From NCBI RefSeq assembly GCF_032594935.1, contig NZ_CP118734.1, positions 1,392,001 to 1,456,000 of the forward strand: a stretch of DNA of 64,000 nucleotides. Reading direction: 5' to 3'. The notes under the pieces are model-generated. The model was not told the DNA's origin, ran no database searches, and saw only the letters and a program-made list of their open reading frames with translations. A program made the translations under genes and the position numbers. Source of the stretch: Streptococcus sp. 29892 (GTDB taxonomy: Bacteria; Bacillota; Bacilli; Lactobacillales; Streptococcaceae). The first letter of the stretch is position 1. Each line of letters opens with the position of its first letter. Shown here piece by piece: positions 46,847 to 56,328 of this stretch.

Positions 46847-48673
46847 CTATTCTTGCTTAGCAAATTCAAGCAAGACGTTTCTTAATTCAATCTTATCTTT
46901 TGATAATAGACTATCAATAAAAGTTTGAACTACCTCATCTGCTTTATTGGTTACACGACCTACGAAAATCTTTTCATGAATCTGTTCGCTAACACGTTCT
47001 TCAGTGGATAGTAACTCTTCATAGAGTTTTTCTCCAGGACGAATCCCAGATTCCACAATTCCAATTTCATCTTCAGTATGACCGCTTAATAAGATAACTT
47101 TTCTAGCTAGTTCTATGATATGTACTGGTTCACCCATGTCTAAGACAAAAATTTCACCACCTTTAGCCAAGTGTCCTGCTTGGATAACCAAACGACTGGC
47201 TTCTGGTATTGTCATGAAATAACGAGTCATTCTAAAATCAGTAACGGTAACAGGACCGCCTTTTTTGATTTGTTCCTTAAACAGAGGCACAACACTTCCG
47301 CGACTACCTAAAACATTTCCGAACCGTACTGCAGCAAATTGTGTTTGTCCAGGTTCATTCAGGCTAGTAACAATCATTTCTGCTACCCGCTTAGTCGCCC
47401 CCATAACATTTGGTGGATTGACTGCCTTATCGGTCGAAACCATTACAAATTTTTCAACCCTAGCTGCTTTGGCTGCCTCAGCCACATTCTTTGTCCCAAA
47501 AATATTATTCTTTACTGCTTCATGTGGGTTATATTCCATCAATGGAACATGCTTATGGGCTGCAGCATGATAAACAAGATCCGGTTTATATTCAGCCATG
47601 ATTTCAAATAATAAATCTCTATCTTGAATATCCGCTATAAGAGGGATGAGTTCGAGCTTGTCTTGGCATTTTCCAGATAACTCACGATGAATGAGATAAA
47701 TAGAATTTTCTCCATGTCCCAGCAAAAGCAATCTCTTTGGTGAAAACTTGACAATCTGACGACACAATTCTGATCCGATAGAGCCTCCAGCTCCTGTAAC
47801 AAGAATCGTTTTCCCCTCAAAGTAGTGATTCAGTTCTTCTTGGTCCAACTCAACTTCTGGACGGCCTAGAAGGTCTGCTACATCAATTTCCTGGAAAGCA
47901 CTGACGGACATATTACCTGCCAGTATATCCTCAATACTTGGCATATTATTGACTTTTACACCTATGCTATTGCAGATCTCAACAATTTTTTCTCTTTCCT
48001 TACCATTTAAAGACGGAATAGCTATTGTTACTTGATCAACAGCTAATTCTTTTACTAATCGAGGTATGTCATTTCGATTTCCTAAAACCTTGACATTGCG
48101 AATAAAGGTCCCAAGTTTATTTGGATCTCGATCAACAATACCCACGATTTCAAAGTTCAACTTTCTATCTTTAACGGTATTGATAAAGATATTTCCACCG
48201 TCTCCTGCACCCACAACAAGAATTCGCAAAGGGCTATCCGCCTTATGAAGCGCGTTTTTCTTCGTGTCATGCATCACCTTCCAAATGATACGTGGAGTGA
48301 TCAGCATGACAAATGATAGAACGATTGACACCAAAATAAATCGATAGCTAAAGGTTTGCCAGATGATTATTGAAAGTATCAAAAAAATAACGTGGGCTGA
48401 AAATAAACTCAGGCCAATTTTAATAAAACTTTGATAACCAGTGTATCTTGTTATTAGTGAAAATACTTTTAATCTAACGGATATTATTAGATAGAAGATA
48501 AGAATAAATAAAACCGCTAAGTAAAATCTATCGTCCGAAATATCTACAATAATATCTAAAAATAATCTACTTAAGATCATGGATAGGATGATTAAGCAGC
48601 TATCCATAAACATTAGTATTAATCTTTTACTGTTTCTCTCCAAAAGTTTGTCAGTAACAGTTCCTAAATCCAT
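46847..48673 (-). CDS. Membrane UDP-N-acetylhexosamine 4,6-dehydratase (CapD/WbpM/PglF type)
   Basis: A 608-aa protein: four membrane segments (residues about 20-110), a first Rossmann-like domain (VVGAGDGGNIFI), then the catalytic SDR domain with VTGAGGSIGSELCRQ, HKHVPLMEYNP and STDKAVNPPNVMGATKR. In the last motif Met takes the place of the usual Tyr, as in long dehydratases of this class. It converts UDP-GlcNAc to the 4-keto-6-deoxy intermediate for QuiNAc, FucNAc or bacillosamine. A GTG 12 nt upstream is in frame, but GGAG lies between it and the ATG at 48673. It is the first gene after the wzg-wzh block. Confidence 0.88.
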   Translation of the reverse strand: MDLGTVTDKLLERNSKRLILMFMDSCLIILSMILSRLFLDIIVDISDDRFYLAVLFILIFYLIISVRLKVFSLITRYTGYQSFIKIGLSLFSAHVIFLILSIIIWQTFSYRFILVSIVLSFVMLITPRIIWKVMHDTKKNALHKADSPLRILVVGAGDGGNIFINTVKDRKLNFEIVGIVDRDPNKLGTFIRNVKVLGNRNDIPRLVKELAVDQVTIAIPSLNGKEREKIVEICNSIGVKVNNMPSIEDILAGNMSVSAFQEIDVADLLGRPEVELDQEELNHYFEGKTILVTGAGGSIGSELCRQIVKFSPKRLLLLGHGENSIYLIHRELSGKCQDKLELIPLIADIQDRDLLFEIMAEYKPDLVYHAAAHKHVPLMEYNPHEAVKNNIFGTKNVAEAAKAARVEKFVMVSTDKAVNPPNVMGATKRVAEMIVTSLNEPGQTQFAAVRFGNVLGSRGSVVPLFKEQIKKGGPVTVTDFRMTRYFMTIPEASRLVIQAGHLAKGGEIFVLDMGEPVHIIELARKVILLSGHTEDEIGIVESGIRPGEKLYEELLSTEERVSEQIHEKIFVGRVTNKADEVVQTFIDSLLSKDKIELRNVLLEFAKQE

Positions 48674-48702
48674 TTTCTTCTCCACAATCTAGCACAAACA
48701 GC

Positions 48703-49434
48703 CTACAAGACCTGATTTTTTAATAATATTAGCGGATTTTTCTTAAACAAGGCTTTTGCTTTATCTTGGCCATATTCTTCGGCAATCAGCTGATAAGCAT
48801 CCTTCATAAATGGTGGACGTGTTGTAGTATTGTGCATATCACTTGCAACGCAGTGAACAAGGTCTCTTTCTAAGAAGTACTGAACACGTTTCTTAAACTC
48901 TTTAGACTTATCACCAATTAATCCTGGTTTCAAAACATGGCTACTATTAACTTGCATGTAACATCCTTTGTCGATCAGCTCCTCTACACGCTCAGCCTTG
49001 TAAGCCAGAGCATCGTAGCGTTCAATATGGGCGAGTAAGGGTGTTACTCCTAATAACATCACCTCATGAACGGCCTCTTGAATGTCCTTCCAAGGAGTTC
49101 TCATACTAAATTCTAGTAAGACGTAGCGTGAACCATTGATAGTTGGTAGTTTTTTCTTTTCTAACTTTTCTAAAACATCACGGCTATAGTAGATTTCAGC
49201 CCCATAACACAGCCGAACCTCTGGGTAAGCTGCTTTTACAGCCTCTTTCAGTTCAAGAAAATTAGCCATGATCACCTTTTCAGGTGTTTCAAACATGCCT
49301 TTGCGTCTATGGGAGGTTGCTACGATAAAGCGCGCTCCTTGACGGTGAGCATGGCCAATCAAAGCCAGGCTCTCCTCTATACTCTTTGGACCATCATCCA
49401 CACCAAAGATTATATGCGAATGAATATCAATCAT
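48703..49434 (-). CDS. wzh: Protein-tyrosine phosphatase Wzh (CpsB)
   Basis: A 243-aa PHP-family metal-dependent phosphatase. MIDIHSHIIFGVDDGPKS gives the N-terminal histidines, LLAHIERYDAL and HCVASDMHNT further metal ligands. It removes phosphate from the tyrosine-rich tail of Wze and so controls chain length and amount of capsule. It lies 41 nt after wze. The length and motifs match streptococcal CpsB/Wzh. Confidence 0.93.
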   Translation of the reverse strand: MIDIHSHIIFGVDDGPKSIEESLALIGHAHRQGARFIVATSHRRKGMFETPEKVIMANFLELKEAVKAAYPEVRLCYGAEIYYSRDVLEKLEKKKLPTINGSRYVLLEFSMRTPWKDIQEAVHEVMLLGVTPLLAHIERYDALAYKAERVEELIDKGCYMQVNSSHVLKPGLIGDKSKEFKKRVQYFLERDLVHCVASDMHNTTTRPPFMKDAYQLIAEEYGQDKAKALFKKNPLILLKNQVL

Positions 49435-49475
49435 CTCTCAAGTCCCTCTCTTATTGATGATATATCTTTACTACC

Positions 49476-50171
49476 TTAGGCTTTCTTTCCATAATTACCA
49501 TAGTTTCCGTAATTACCATAATCACCATATTTTTCGGTTGTCACATCATATTTGTTCAAAATGACACCAAGGAATGATGTCCCAGTTTGCTCCAACTGAT
49601 CTCTTACTTTCTTAACAGATGAACGTTTGACATTTCCAGCCTCAACGACTACCGCCATAGCATCACAGCGTTGGGCAATAATAGCCGCGTCGATAACCAT
49701 TCCTAAAGGTGGACAGTCTACGATAACGTAGTCGTAATAGCGACGGAGGGTCGCAACCAAGTTTTCAAAATGCTTACTCTGCAAGAGGGCAGTAGGGTTT
49801 GGAGAAATTTTTCCAGACTCAATAACAGTCAAATTTTGGATATCAGTATCACACAAGCCCTGTGATAAATCTGTCGTTCCAGCCAGATAGTCTGTCAAGC
49901 CTGTAATTTTTGTTGTTGGCTTGAAGAAACCAGACATAACTGAATTTCGAATATCTGCGTCAAGAAGAACCGTTTTATAACCTGAGCGAGCATAGGCAAT
50001 TGCTAAGCTAGCAGCCGTCGTACTTTTTCCTTCATTGGATTGTACTGAAGTAATACCAACTACCTTGATGTCTGAACCGCTTAATTGGATATTGGTTCGA
50101 ATGGCATTGAAATATTCTTCTGTTTTTTTAACAAGTTCTTTTTTCGTACGCGCAATTTCTAAAGTTGCCAT
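49476..50171 (-). CDS. wze: Capsule tyrosine autokinase Wze
   Basis: A 231-aa BY-kinase catalytic subunit: Walker A TSVQSNEGKSTTA, Walker A' VLLDADIRNS and Walker B VIVDCPPLG. The C-terminus is a tyrosine cluster with four Y-G-N/D-Y repeats (residues about 217-229) that is autophosphorylated. It works with the membrane adaptor Wzd encoded just upstream (9 nt gap), and is dephosphorylated by Wzh. Confidence 0.95.
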   Translation of the reverse strand: MATLEIARTKKELVKKTEEYFNAIRTNIQLSGSDIKVVGITSVQSNEGKSTTAASLAIAYARSGYKTVLLDADIRNSVMSGFFKPTTKITGLTDYLAGTTDLSQGLCDTDIQNLTVIESGKISPNPTALLQSKHFENLVATLRRYYDYVIVDCPPLGMVIDAAIIAQRCDAMAVVVEAGNVKRSSVKKVRDQLEQTGTSFLGVILNKYDVTTEKYGDYGNYGNYGNYGKKA

Positions 50172-50180
50172 ATTGTTCTC

Positions 50181-50870
50181 CTATTTCAATTTCTTAGAAT
50201 CTGGTACCACACCCAGGAGTGGCATACCTAATACTTCTTCAACATCTTGTGGTCTCTTCACACGATCATCTAAAATTTCTACGACAAGGACCAGGGCAAT
50301 GGCAAGAAAGGCACCTGCTACCAAGCCAATCGCAATATTTCTCTCAGTAAGTGGCGTTGAGGGCTCTTCTGCTGGTACAGCTTCTTCCAAAGTTGTGACA
50401 TCATTAACCTTGGTAACATCTATAATCTTCTGCGCTGCAACAGCCCGCAAACTATTAGCAATACGCGACGCTTTATTCGGATCAGCATCTCGAACAGTAA
50501 TCGAAACAATACGAGTATCAACTGGGATAGAAACAGTTACTTTTTCTTTTAAATCTTCTGAAAGATTCAAATCAGATGACACAAGCGCTAAAACATCTTG
50601 CGAAAGAATAATTTCTTTATAGTCTTTTACCAGATAGGTACCTGCTTGGAGGTCTTGGTTGGTTAATCCAACACCAGCCTCCACATTTTGACTAACTACA
50701 TAGATTCGTGTTGTGGAATCATATTGAGGAGTAACCAAAAATGCACTATAGACGAAGGCAGCTCCTGCCCCAATCATTGCGGTTAGGAAGATGAGGATTT
50801 TCTTTCTCCAAATTGTTTTTAACAAAAACAGCACATCAATTTCAATTGCATTTACTTCTTGATTATTCAT
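50181..50870 (-). CDS. wzd: Capsule chain-length determinant Wzd
   Basis: A 229-aa polysaccharide copolymerase. Two membrane segments (residues about 20-42 and 175-198) flank an extracellular coiled region with [12 protein letters not shown]. The short cytoplasmic C-terminus activates Wze. A proline-containing segment before the second membrane helix ([13 protein letters not shown]) is typical of Wzz/Wzd. It lies 17 nt after wzg. Confidence 0.94.
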   Translation of the reverse strand: MNNQEVNAIEIDVLFLLKTIWRKKILIFLTAMIGAGAAFVYSAFLVTPQYDSTTRIYVVSQNVEAGVGLTNQDLQAGTYLVKDYKEIILSQDVLALVSSDLNLSEDLKEKVTVSIPVDTRIVSITVRDADPNKASRIANSLRAVAAQKIIDVTKVNDVTTLEEAVPAEEPSTPLTERNIAIGLVAGAFLAIALVLVVEILDDRVKRPQDVEEVLGMPLLGVVPDSKKLK

Positions 50871-50887
50871 AACTTCTCCTATTGTTA

Positions 50888-52327
50888 TTATTGTCCATCC
50901 AAAACAGTTTGAATAGCTGATTTTACTTGGTTCAAACTATCTTGGTTAATTTCCATCATGTATAGTTGAGAACCTGGCATAGCATAGGATGGTAAATCCA
51001 TGCGCCCCGAACCAGTCAAGGCTTGAGACTCGACTGTAAACTGTGTCCCAGATTCCAATTGTCTATTGACCAAATCCATAATCGTTTCTAGGCTTAGGTC
51101 TGTCTGAATAGAACCTTCCAAACCTTTCAGAATAGCCTGATAGTTACCTAAATTCTCTGGCGAACTAAGTTTCTTGATCAAAGCAGCGATAACCTTCTCC
51201 TGGTTCTTACCGCGATCGTTATCTCCATTGGCTAAAGAATAGCGTTCACGAACAAAAATTAAGGCGCGCTCGGCATCCAAATGAACCGTTCCTAGAGGAA
51301 AGTGATGTCCACCACTTGTAAATTCTTGTTCATTTTGGATATCTACCCCACCAACCAAGTCTATCAGTTGGAGGAAGGAGGTGAAGTTTAGTCGAATATA
51401 GTTGCTAATATCAATGCCATAGAGATTTTCTAAGGTGTGGACAGAAGCATTTACCCCGTAAATTCCTGCATGAGTCAACTTATCATACTGGTTTTGCCCG
51501 CCATCAGCTATGGCCACGTAAGAGTCCCTAGGGGTTGTTGTTAGAAGAATCTTATGTGTCGCACGATTGACGGTCATGATAATATTGACATCTGAACGCG
51601 ATACAGAGGTTATTGGCCCATAAGTATCTATACCACTAATGTAGATATTGAAGCTATCGCCACTAGCTTGTTTTACCGCTGTTTCAACTGGTTTAGACAT
51701 TTTGAAACTGTAGATTTTCTTCACTTTGGAAGAAAAATCTGGGTCTTCACTCTCCAAAATATTGGTGAAAACTCCGTTTAATACCATGGCTTGGCTTTCA
51801 CCATTTATCATAGATTGATAAGCCGTCAGATAGGAACTTGTTGGACTGGTTGTCAGCTGAACTGACTTGCTAGTAGATACATCATTTAGGAGACTGGCAA
51901 TATTTTCTTGATCATACTCTGATGGAGCCAGTAAACTAGATACCTGACTAACATCTGTAATATCGCTGTTAGCTGGCACCAGAATGCTCATTTCATATTC
52001 TGAAAATGAGGCGCTGGAATTCAATTTGCTAGAAAAATCAACAAGCTCTCGCAACCCATATGTTCCTGCAGCCGTAACAATAGCAGATACGATCAAAAAA
52101 ACGGTCGTGAAAACATGGAGTTGTTTTCGCCAAATTAGCCAGGCCGTCACCAAAGCCAAACCGATTAAGACACTTGCTACAATATGGTTCAGATATCGAA
52201 AGTTCAACATATTGTATTTATAGATAGTTAATAAAAGGATAATGAGGACACTGACATACAAAGCCCATAAGGCCCAGTTAATCCAATTAAAATTGAATGT
52301 TTCCCTCTTCCTGCTTCTATTCTTCAT
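50888..52327 (-). CDS. wzg: LytR-CpsA-Psr family protein Wzg (CpsA), first gene of the capsule operon
   Basis: A 479-aa membrane protein with three N-terminal membrane segments (residues about 14-100), a DNA-PPF-like accessory domain, and the LCP domain from about 235 on. The latter holds [27 protein letters not shown] and [18 protein letters not shown], plus the arginines of [19 protein letters not shown] that grip the lipid pyrophosphate. It is thought to attach finished capsule to peptidoglycan. AAGGAAGG precedes the ATG. Confidence 0.93.
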   Translation of the reverse strand: MKNRSRKRETFNFNWINWALWALYVSVLIILLLTIYKYNMLNFRYLNHIVASVLIGLALVTAWLIWRKQLHVFTTVFLIVSAIVTAAGTYGLRELVDFSSKLNSSASFSEYEMSILVPANSDITDVSQVSSLLAPSEYDQENIASLLNDVSTSKSVQLTTSPTSSYLTAYQSMINGESQAMVLNGVFTNILESEDPDFSSKVKKIYSFKMSKPVETAVKQASGDSFNIYISGIDTYGPITSVSRSDVNIIMTVNRATHKILLTTTPRDSYVAIADGGQNQYDKLTHAGIYGVNASVHTLENLYGIDISNYIRLNFTSFLQLIDLVGGVDIQNEQEFTSGGHHFPLGTVHLDAERALIFVRERYSLANGDNDRGKNQEKVIAALIKKLSSPENLGNYQAILKGLEGSIQTDLSLETIMDLVNRQLESGTQFTVESQALTGSGRMDLPSYAMPGSQLYMMEINQDSLNQVKSAIQTVLDGQ

Positions 52328-52358
52328 AATAGTCCTTCCTTATGCTTATAACCCTTCT

Positions 52359-52367
52359 ATTATATCA
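52359..52367 (-). promoter_or_regulatory. Extended -10 promoter of the capsule operon
   Basis: On the minus strand TGATATAAT (52359-52367) is an extended -10 about 32 nt before the wzg ATG. No clear -35 is visible, which fits an extended -10 promoter. Confidence 0.6.
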
Positions 52368-52436
52368 TATAAAAGCTTTATTCATATAGCAGAATCTGCT
52401 CTTGAAATCGCTATTATTCAATTTTCTTAAAAAACA

Positions 52437-53165
52437 TTAGCCATTTCTTAAGAAAACCAGTAAATTTTTCTTGGATTCGATAGGATAAAACTGAAAACCA
52501 TCGACATCAAATCTTTTTATATCTTCAATATCTTGAATGGCATGTTTAGCCAGCCATGAAAGCATCCGACCACGCCCTTTTTTAGAAATGGTTGAATGGA
52601 CTTTTAGCTGACCATTTTTCTCTTCCTTGAAAATAACCTTGACCAATTTTTCCTGCACTTTTGGTGAAAAGACTTGTTCAAATTCTGACGAAGCAAGTGA
52701 GAGCAGGACATCCTCATCAATCACCTCTGCATCATAATGGGAACGCCAGTATTGTTTTAAAGATTGTTTACCAATCTTTAAATTTCCCTGAAAGTCAAGA
52801 CGATGGGGTGAAATGAGTTCAAATGGAGAAATGAGACCATATAAGGCTGTTGCCACCCGTACATGCTTCTTGTGATAGTTCTCCTCTTCTGCTGTCAGGT
52901 CCCTTCTAGTCATGTAACGATACATAAGACCATCATATAGTTGCCAGGCCGGGTAAGACTTGGCTTGACTTTGCCTAATCCTCTGCCATCGATCCAGTTC
53001 TAACTGGGCCTTGTCCTCGGATAATTTATATAAACTAGCCAGCTCCTCTAGGCTATATTGACCAATAGCCTCTAGGACCGATATGCTGGTATCAGACAGG
53101 GTTTGAAAGGCTTGATTATCCAGATTGGTATTTAGTTCTTTGGCGTTAGGAATAATGATTTTCAT
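52437..53165 (-). CDS. yaaA: Peroxide stress protein YaaA (orfX)
   Basis: A 242-aa YaaA/DUF328 protein, reported in E. coli to limit free iron and oxidative damage during peroxide stress. The start MKIIIPNAKEL, QLYDGLMYRYM, ISPHRLDFQG and the C-terminal SKKGRGRMLSWLAKH fit the family and length. A longer frame from 53201 begins upstream of the promoter, so the ATG at 53165 is the start. That ATG is only 6 nt after a strong -10 box. This is orfX in the usual S. suis cps flank. Confidence 0.9.
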   Translation of the reverse strand: MKIIIPNAKELNTNLDNQAFQTLSDTSISVLEAIGQYSLEELASLYKLSEDKAQLELDRWQRIRQSQAKSYPAWQLYDGLMYRYMTRRDLTAEEENYHKKHVRVATALYGLISPFELISPHRLDFQGNLKIGKQSLKQYWRSHYDAEVIDEDVLLSLASSEFEQVFSPKVQEKLVKVIFKEEKNGQLKVHSTISKKGRGRMLSWLAKHAIQDIEDIKRFDVDGFQFYPIESKKNLLVFLRNG

Positions 53166-53171
53166 TCCCTC

Positions 53172-53201
53172 ATTATACCATATAACTACTTGACTTCTCA
53201 A
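53172..53201 (-). promoter_or_regulatory. yaaA promoter, giving a probable leaderless mRNA
   Basis: On the minus strand a -35 TTGAGA (53196-53201), 18 bp, and an extended -10 TGGTATAAT (53172-53180) are followed after 6 nt by the ATG, leaving little or no untranslated leader. Confidence 0.65.
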
Positions 53202-53222
53202 AGTAAATCATCTGGCTCGACC

Positions 53223-53251
53223 TTGTTTTTCCAAAAAAATTACCTTATACT
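53223..53251 (+). promoter_or_regulatory. Promoter of the MocR-type regulator
   Basis: The -35 TTGTTT (53223-53228) and -10 TATACT (53246-53251) are 17 bp apart, followed by a GGGGG-rich Shine-Dalgarno. It is divergent from the yaaA promoter, 22 bp away. Confidence 0.6.
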
Positions 53252-53284
53252 AGTCTTAATTATTTCTGTAGGGGGACAGTTACA

Positions 53285-54544
53285 ATGGATAAGTACCAGC
53301 GAATTATTCAAGATATCTTGGAGGGGATTGAAAACAATCAGTTTAAACGTGGTGAAAAACTGCCCTCTATTCGACAACTCAGTCAGAACTACCAGTGCAG
53401 TAAGGACACTGTTCAGAAGGCCATGTTGGAACTAAAATACCAAAACAAGATTTACGCAGTAGAAAAGAGCGGCTACTATATATTGGAAGACAAAGATTCT
53501 AAAAACCAAATGGTTGAACTAGACCCTGCGGATTTTCAGGAGCTGCCTTATGAGGATTTTCGAGTGTGCCTACATGAAAGTCTGATTGGGCGGGAGAACT
53601 ATCTGTTTAACTACTACCATCAGCAAGAAGGGCTTGCTGAGTTAATCTCCTCTGTCCAACAACTCTTGATTAACTATCATGTCTACACAAAAAAAGACCA
53701 ACTGGTTATTACAGCTGGTAGTCAACAGGCCCTCTATATCTTGACCCAGATGGATTTCGGATCTGAGAAAACTGAAATATTGCTAGAAAATCCAACTTAT
53801 TCCAGGATGGTTGAGTTGATGCAACACCAAGCTATTCCCTATCAGACAATTGAACGGGATTTTGATGGTATTGACCTGGTCAAGCTGGAAAAAATCTTTC
53901 AAACTGGAAAAATTAAATTCTTCTACACCATTCCCCGTCTGCACAATCCTCTGGGAAGTACCTACGATACAGCAAGTAAGACTGCCATTCTGAAGCTAGC
54001 TAAGAAATACGGGGTCTATATTATCGAAGATGATTATCTGGCGGACTTTGATTCTAGTAAAAGCTTGCCCCTCCACTATCTAGACACCGATAATATGGTC
54101 ATCTATATCAAATCCTTTACCCCTACACTCTTTCCAGCCCTTCGGATTGGTGCTATCAGTCTGCCCCAGCAGTTGAAGCCTGCTTTTATTAAACATAAGA
54201 GTTTGATTGATTACGATACCAACCTCATCATGCAGAAGGCACTTTCCCTCTATATCGACAATGGAATGTTTGCCCGCAATACCCAAAATCTCCATCAGGT
54301 TCATCATGCCCAGTGGTTAGATATACAGACCAACATGGACGAAACTAAACTAAATATTCCCTATCGCATTTCCAAAGGAAGCGTGACCTTCCAGCTGAAA
54401 AAAAGTCAGGTCAGTCCATTTATAGAGAAACAACTTGAAGGAGCCGCCTTCTTTTCTGGAGAGGACCACGATTTTCTACAAATCCAGTACACTAGTGAGT
54501 TTAAGACAAGATTGGAAACATTCTTAGAGAAAATGACAATGTGA
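53285..54544 (+). CDS. MocR/GntR-type regulator with aminotransferase domain (orfY)
   Basis: A 419-aa protein with an N-terminal GntR winged helix (residues 1-70: RGEKLPSIRQLSQNYQCSKDTVQKAM) joined to a fold-type I aminotransferase-like domain. The latter has ITAGSQQALYILTQ, the PLP-site segment IIEDDYLADF and YIKSFTPTLFPALRIG (Lys). MocR proteins sense PLP or amino-acid-PLP adducts and control vitamin B6 or amino-acid genes. Divergent from yaaA, convergent with degV. It corresponds to orfY in S. suis; no direct role in capsule regulation is shown by the sequence. Confidence 0.88.
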   Translation: MDKYQRIIQDILEGIENNQFKRGEKLPSIRQLSQNYQCSKDTVQKAMLELKYQNKIYAVEKSGYYILEDKDSKNQMVELDPADFQELPYEDFRVCLHESLIGRENYLFNYYHQQEGLAELISSVQQLLINYHVYTKKDQLVITAGSQQALYILTQMDFGSEKTEILLENPTYSRMVELMQHQAIPYQTIERDFDGIDLVKLEKIFQTGKIKFFYTIPRLHNPLGSTYDTASKTAILKLAKKYGVYIIEDDYLADFDSSKSLPLHYLDTDNMVIYIKSFTPTLFPALRIGAISLPQQLKPAFIKHKSLIDYDTNLIMQKALSLYIDNGMFARNTQNLHQVHHAQWLDIQTNMDETKLNIPYRISKGSVTFQLKKSQVSPFIEKQLEGAAFFSGEDHDFLQIQYTSEFKTRLETFLEKMTM

Positions 54545-54592
54545 GGACAACATTTGAAATAGATCCCCTACTAGCTATACCGTATTGCGAAA

Positions 54593-54629
54593 CAAAGGTC
54601 CTCAAACCTATAGCTTGAGGACCTTTCTT
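54593..54629. terminator. Bidirectional terminator between the MocR gene and degV
   Basis: A perfect 12-bp stem (54593-54604 / 54614-54625) with a 9-nt loop lies between convergent genes. Confidence 0.85.
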
Positions 54630-54657
54630 GTACCTAAGTCATTTTCAAAATGAACTC

Positions 54658-55512
54658 TTATTTTGAATTTATTTCATAGCCCATCAAAAGACCGCCTTCT
54701 TCTGCATAAAAAGAGCAAAGGCCTGATGTCGGTACCTCTTCGATGATTGCACTAGCAAATTCAGCCTTGACCAAGTCTGAAAACTGTTGGAAGAACTTAG
54801 CATTGTTACGGTGAGCCATGACAATACGACCGCCCTTATAGCCAGCCTTCTTCATCTCATCAAAGGCAGCTGTGACAGATTTCTTATGACCACGCGCTTT
54901 CTGGAGCAATTCTAGCTTCCCTTCGCTACTTGCTTCCCCAACCATACGGATATTGAGAAGGCCAACGACTGTTCCAAGCAATTTGCTGAGACGACCATTT
55001 TTCACCAAATTATCAACCTTGGCAAGGACAAAGAGCAATTTACTATTTTCTTGGTAGGCGGTGATGGCTTGTACAAGCTCATCAAATTCCAAACCAGCCG
55101 AAATCAGTCGATTGATTTCATCAACAATGAGATCCATTTCTCCGCCAGCTGAAAGGCTATCAATGAGATGGATATTGACTTCAGGATGTTCCTCGACAAA
55201 CATATCACGCGCCACACGAGCAGCATTGAAACTACCTGACAAACCACCTGTCAAGGTTATAACAACAACATTTTCCGCTCCCTCAAATGCTGTCTGATAG
55301 GCCTGTGGACTTGGACAGGCAGAACTAGCTGCTTCAGAAGAGGCGTACATCACCTCCATCATCTTGTCAATGTCCAAGTCAGCCTGGTCAACAAAGGTGT
55401 CTGCACCAATCTGAATGGTCAAGGGCACACTGACAAATTCTGTATCAGGGGCAAGGTTATTTAACTGACGATAGTCACAGCCTGAATCTGCAACGATTTT
55501 CCATTTTTTCAT
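54658..55512 (-). CDS. degV: DegV-family fatty-acid-binding protein (orfZ)
   Basis: A 284-aa DegV/FakB protein that binds a fatty acid for the FakA kinase. KIVADSGCD, LTGGLSGSFNAARVA (the GSFN fatty-acid carboxylate site), IDSLSAGGEMDLIV and HRNNAKFF are family signatures. Divergent from a short TetR gene whose promoter overlaps its own, so control by that regulator is plausible. It is orfZ of the S. suis cps flank. Confidence 0.92.
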   Translation of the reverse strand: MKKWKIVADSGCDYRQLNNLAPDTEFVSVPLTIQIGADTFVDQADLDIDKMMEVMYASSEAASSACPSPQAYQTAFEGAENVVVITLTGGLSGSFNAARVARDMFVEEHPEVNIHLIDSLSAGGEMDLIVDEINRLISAGLEFDELVQAITAYQENSKLLFVLAKVDNLVKNGRLSKLLGTVVGLLNIRMVGEASSEGKLELLQKARGHKKSVTAAFDEMKKAGYKGGRIVMAHRNNAKFFQQFSDLVKAEFASAIIEEVPTSGLCSFYAEEGGLLMGYEINSK

Positions 55513-55543
55513 GTTCTACTCATTTCTAGTATTACTTTTTTAT

Positions 55544-55576
55544 TTGACAATAGCAGACTATTTCCTTACAATTATA
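55544..55576. promoter_or_regulatory. Overlapping divergent promoters of tetR and degV
   Basis: Plus strand: -35 TTGACA (55544-55549), 17 bp, -10 TACAAT (55567-55572) for tetR. Minus strand: extended -10 TGATATAAT (55571-55579) for degV. The two -10 boxes share two base pairs, so the genes compete for RNA polymerase. Confidence 0.65.
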
Positions 55577-55593
55577 TCATTAAACTAGTCCTT

Positions 55594-55613
55594 CTGAAAG
55601 CATTTTCTTTCAG
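55594..55613. promoter_or_regulatory. Inverted repeat CTGAAAG-N6-CTTTCAG, putative TetR operator
   Basis: Perfect 7-bp arms spaced by 6 bp lie where the degV -35 box should be and downstream of the tetR start of transcription. It is a good candidate for autoregulation and degV repression. Confidence 0.5.
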
Positions 55614-55638
55614 ATGTAACAGTCAGGAAAGGAAAGCT

Positions 55639-56043
55639 ATGGCAGAACGTAAGATTTCACCAACTTCTTTAAAAAATCTCTATCAATCCAATAAAGAAAC
55701 CAATCAACTGACCAAAGAATCCATCGAAACAGCTCTGCTATTTCTCCTAGAAAAAAAGGACATCAAGCAGATATCAGTATCCGAGTTGGTCAGAAAGGCT
55801 GGCGTATCACGCAATGCCTTCTACCGCAATTACAAGTCCAAAGAAGAGATTTTAGAAACCTACTACGAGCGGACTTCTAGCAACCTTAAGAAGAAATGGC
55901 AAGACTTGCAGGACAAGGTTCAAAAGGAGGGCGTCAAGCAGAGTTTTGCAGAGTTTGTCCAGGAGCAAAAACGCAAGGCAGAGCAAAGCAAAACCTTTTC
56001 CAATGTCAGTCAATGGATCAAAGAAAAAACAAAACGGGATTAA
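55639..56043 (+). CDS. Short TetR-family regulator
   Basis: A 134-aa protein. The N-terminal TetR HTH (ISVSELVRKAGVSRNAFYRNYKSKEEILETYY) is complete. The ligand-binding part is only about 60 residues, rich in Lys/Gln and helical, much shorter than the usual 130. Either this is a truncated TetR or a variant without a ligand pocket. AGGAAAGG precedes the ATG. Divergent from degV. A hairpin with seven T's (56030-56057) overlaps and follows its stop codon and should terminate it. Confidence 0.8.
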   Translation: MAERKISPTSLKNLYQSNKETNQLTKESIETALLFLLEKKDIKQISVSELVRKAGVSRNAFYRNYKSKEEILETYYERTSSNLKKKWQDLQDKVQKEGVKQSFAEFVQEQKRKAEQSKTFSNVSQWIKEKTKRD

Positions 56044-56057
56044 AAAGTCCTGTTTTT
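56030..56057 (+). terminator. Terminator of the short TetR gene
   Basis: AAACGGGA and TCCTGTTT arms (one mismatch) surround the stop codon and run into seven T's. Confidence 0.65.
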
Positions 56058-56169
56058 TTGTGCTTTCTCACCAAAAAAACTTGACCAAAATAGCCAAGTT
56101 TTTAAGGAGATTATGAAAATATTTAGGATTGACTATAGTATATCGTAACCGCCAACCGTTTCCATCGGT

Positions 56170-56279
56170 CTTATCGTCATTTAGTTTTTCTTTTATTACG
56201 TCGTTAACTCGCTTTGCCGTACTTCAGTACAGCCTACAGCTCGTTGCCTAGTACTAAAAGTAAACTAAAAGACTATAAG
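56170..56279. repeat. Dispersed intergenic repeat with both terminal inverted repeats (110 bp)
   Basis: The left end (56170-56199) and right end (56251-56279) are imperfect inverted repeats of about 29 nt. Both belong to the same family as the ends of the element at 58373-58654 (CTTATAGTC-TTTAGTTT-CTTTTAGTAC pattern). The interior contains GTACTTCAGTAC and related small palindromes. It is a short, non-coding, MITE-like member of the family. Confidence 0.65.
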
Positions 56280-56328
56280 ACTATAAGACTGAAAAATACG
56301 TTGCAACCAAAAATTTTCTATATCAAAT

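Noticed and set aside
49496..49550. Tandem repeat-like DNA at the wze 3' end
   Set aside because: It encodes the tyrosine-rich autophosphorylation tail of the BY-kinase, a normal feature of the family, not a separate repeat.
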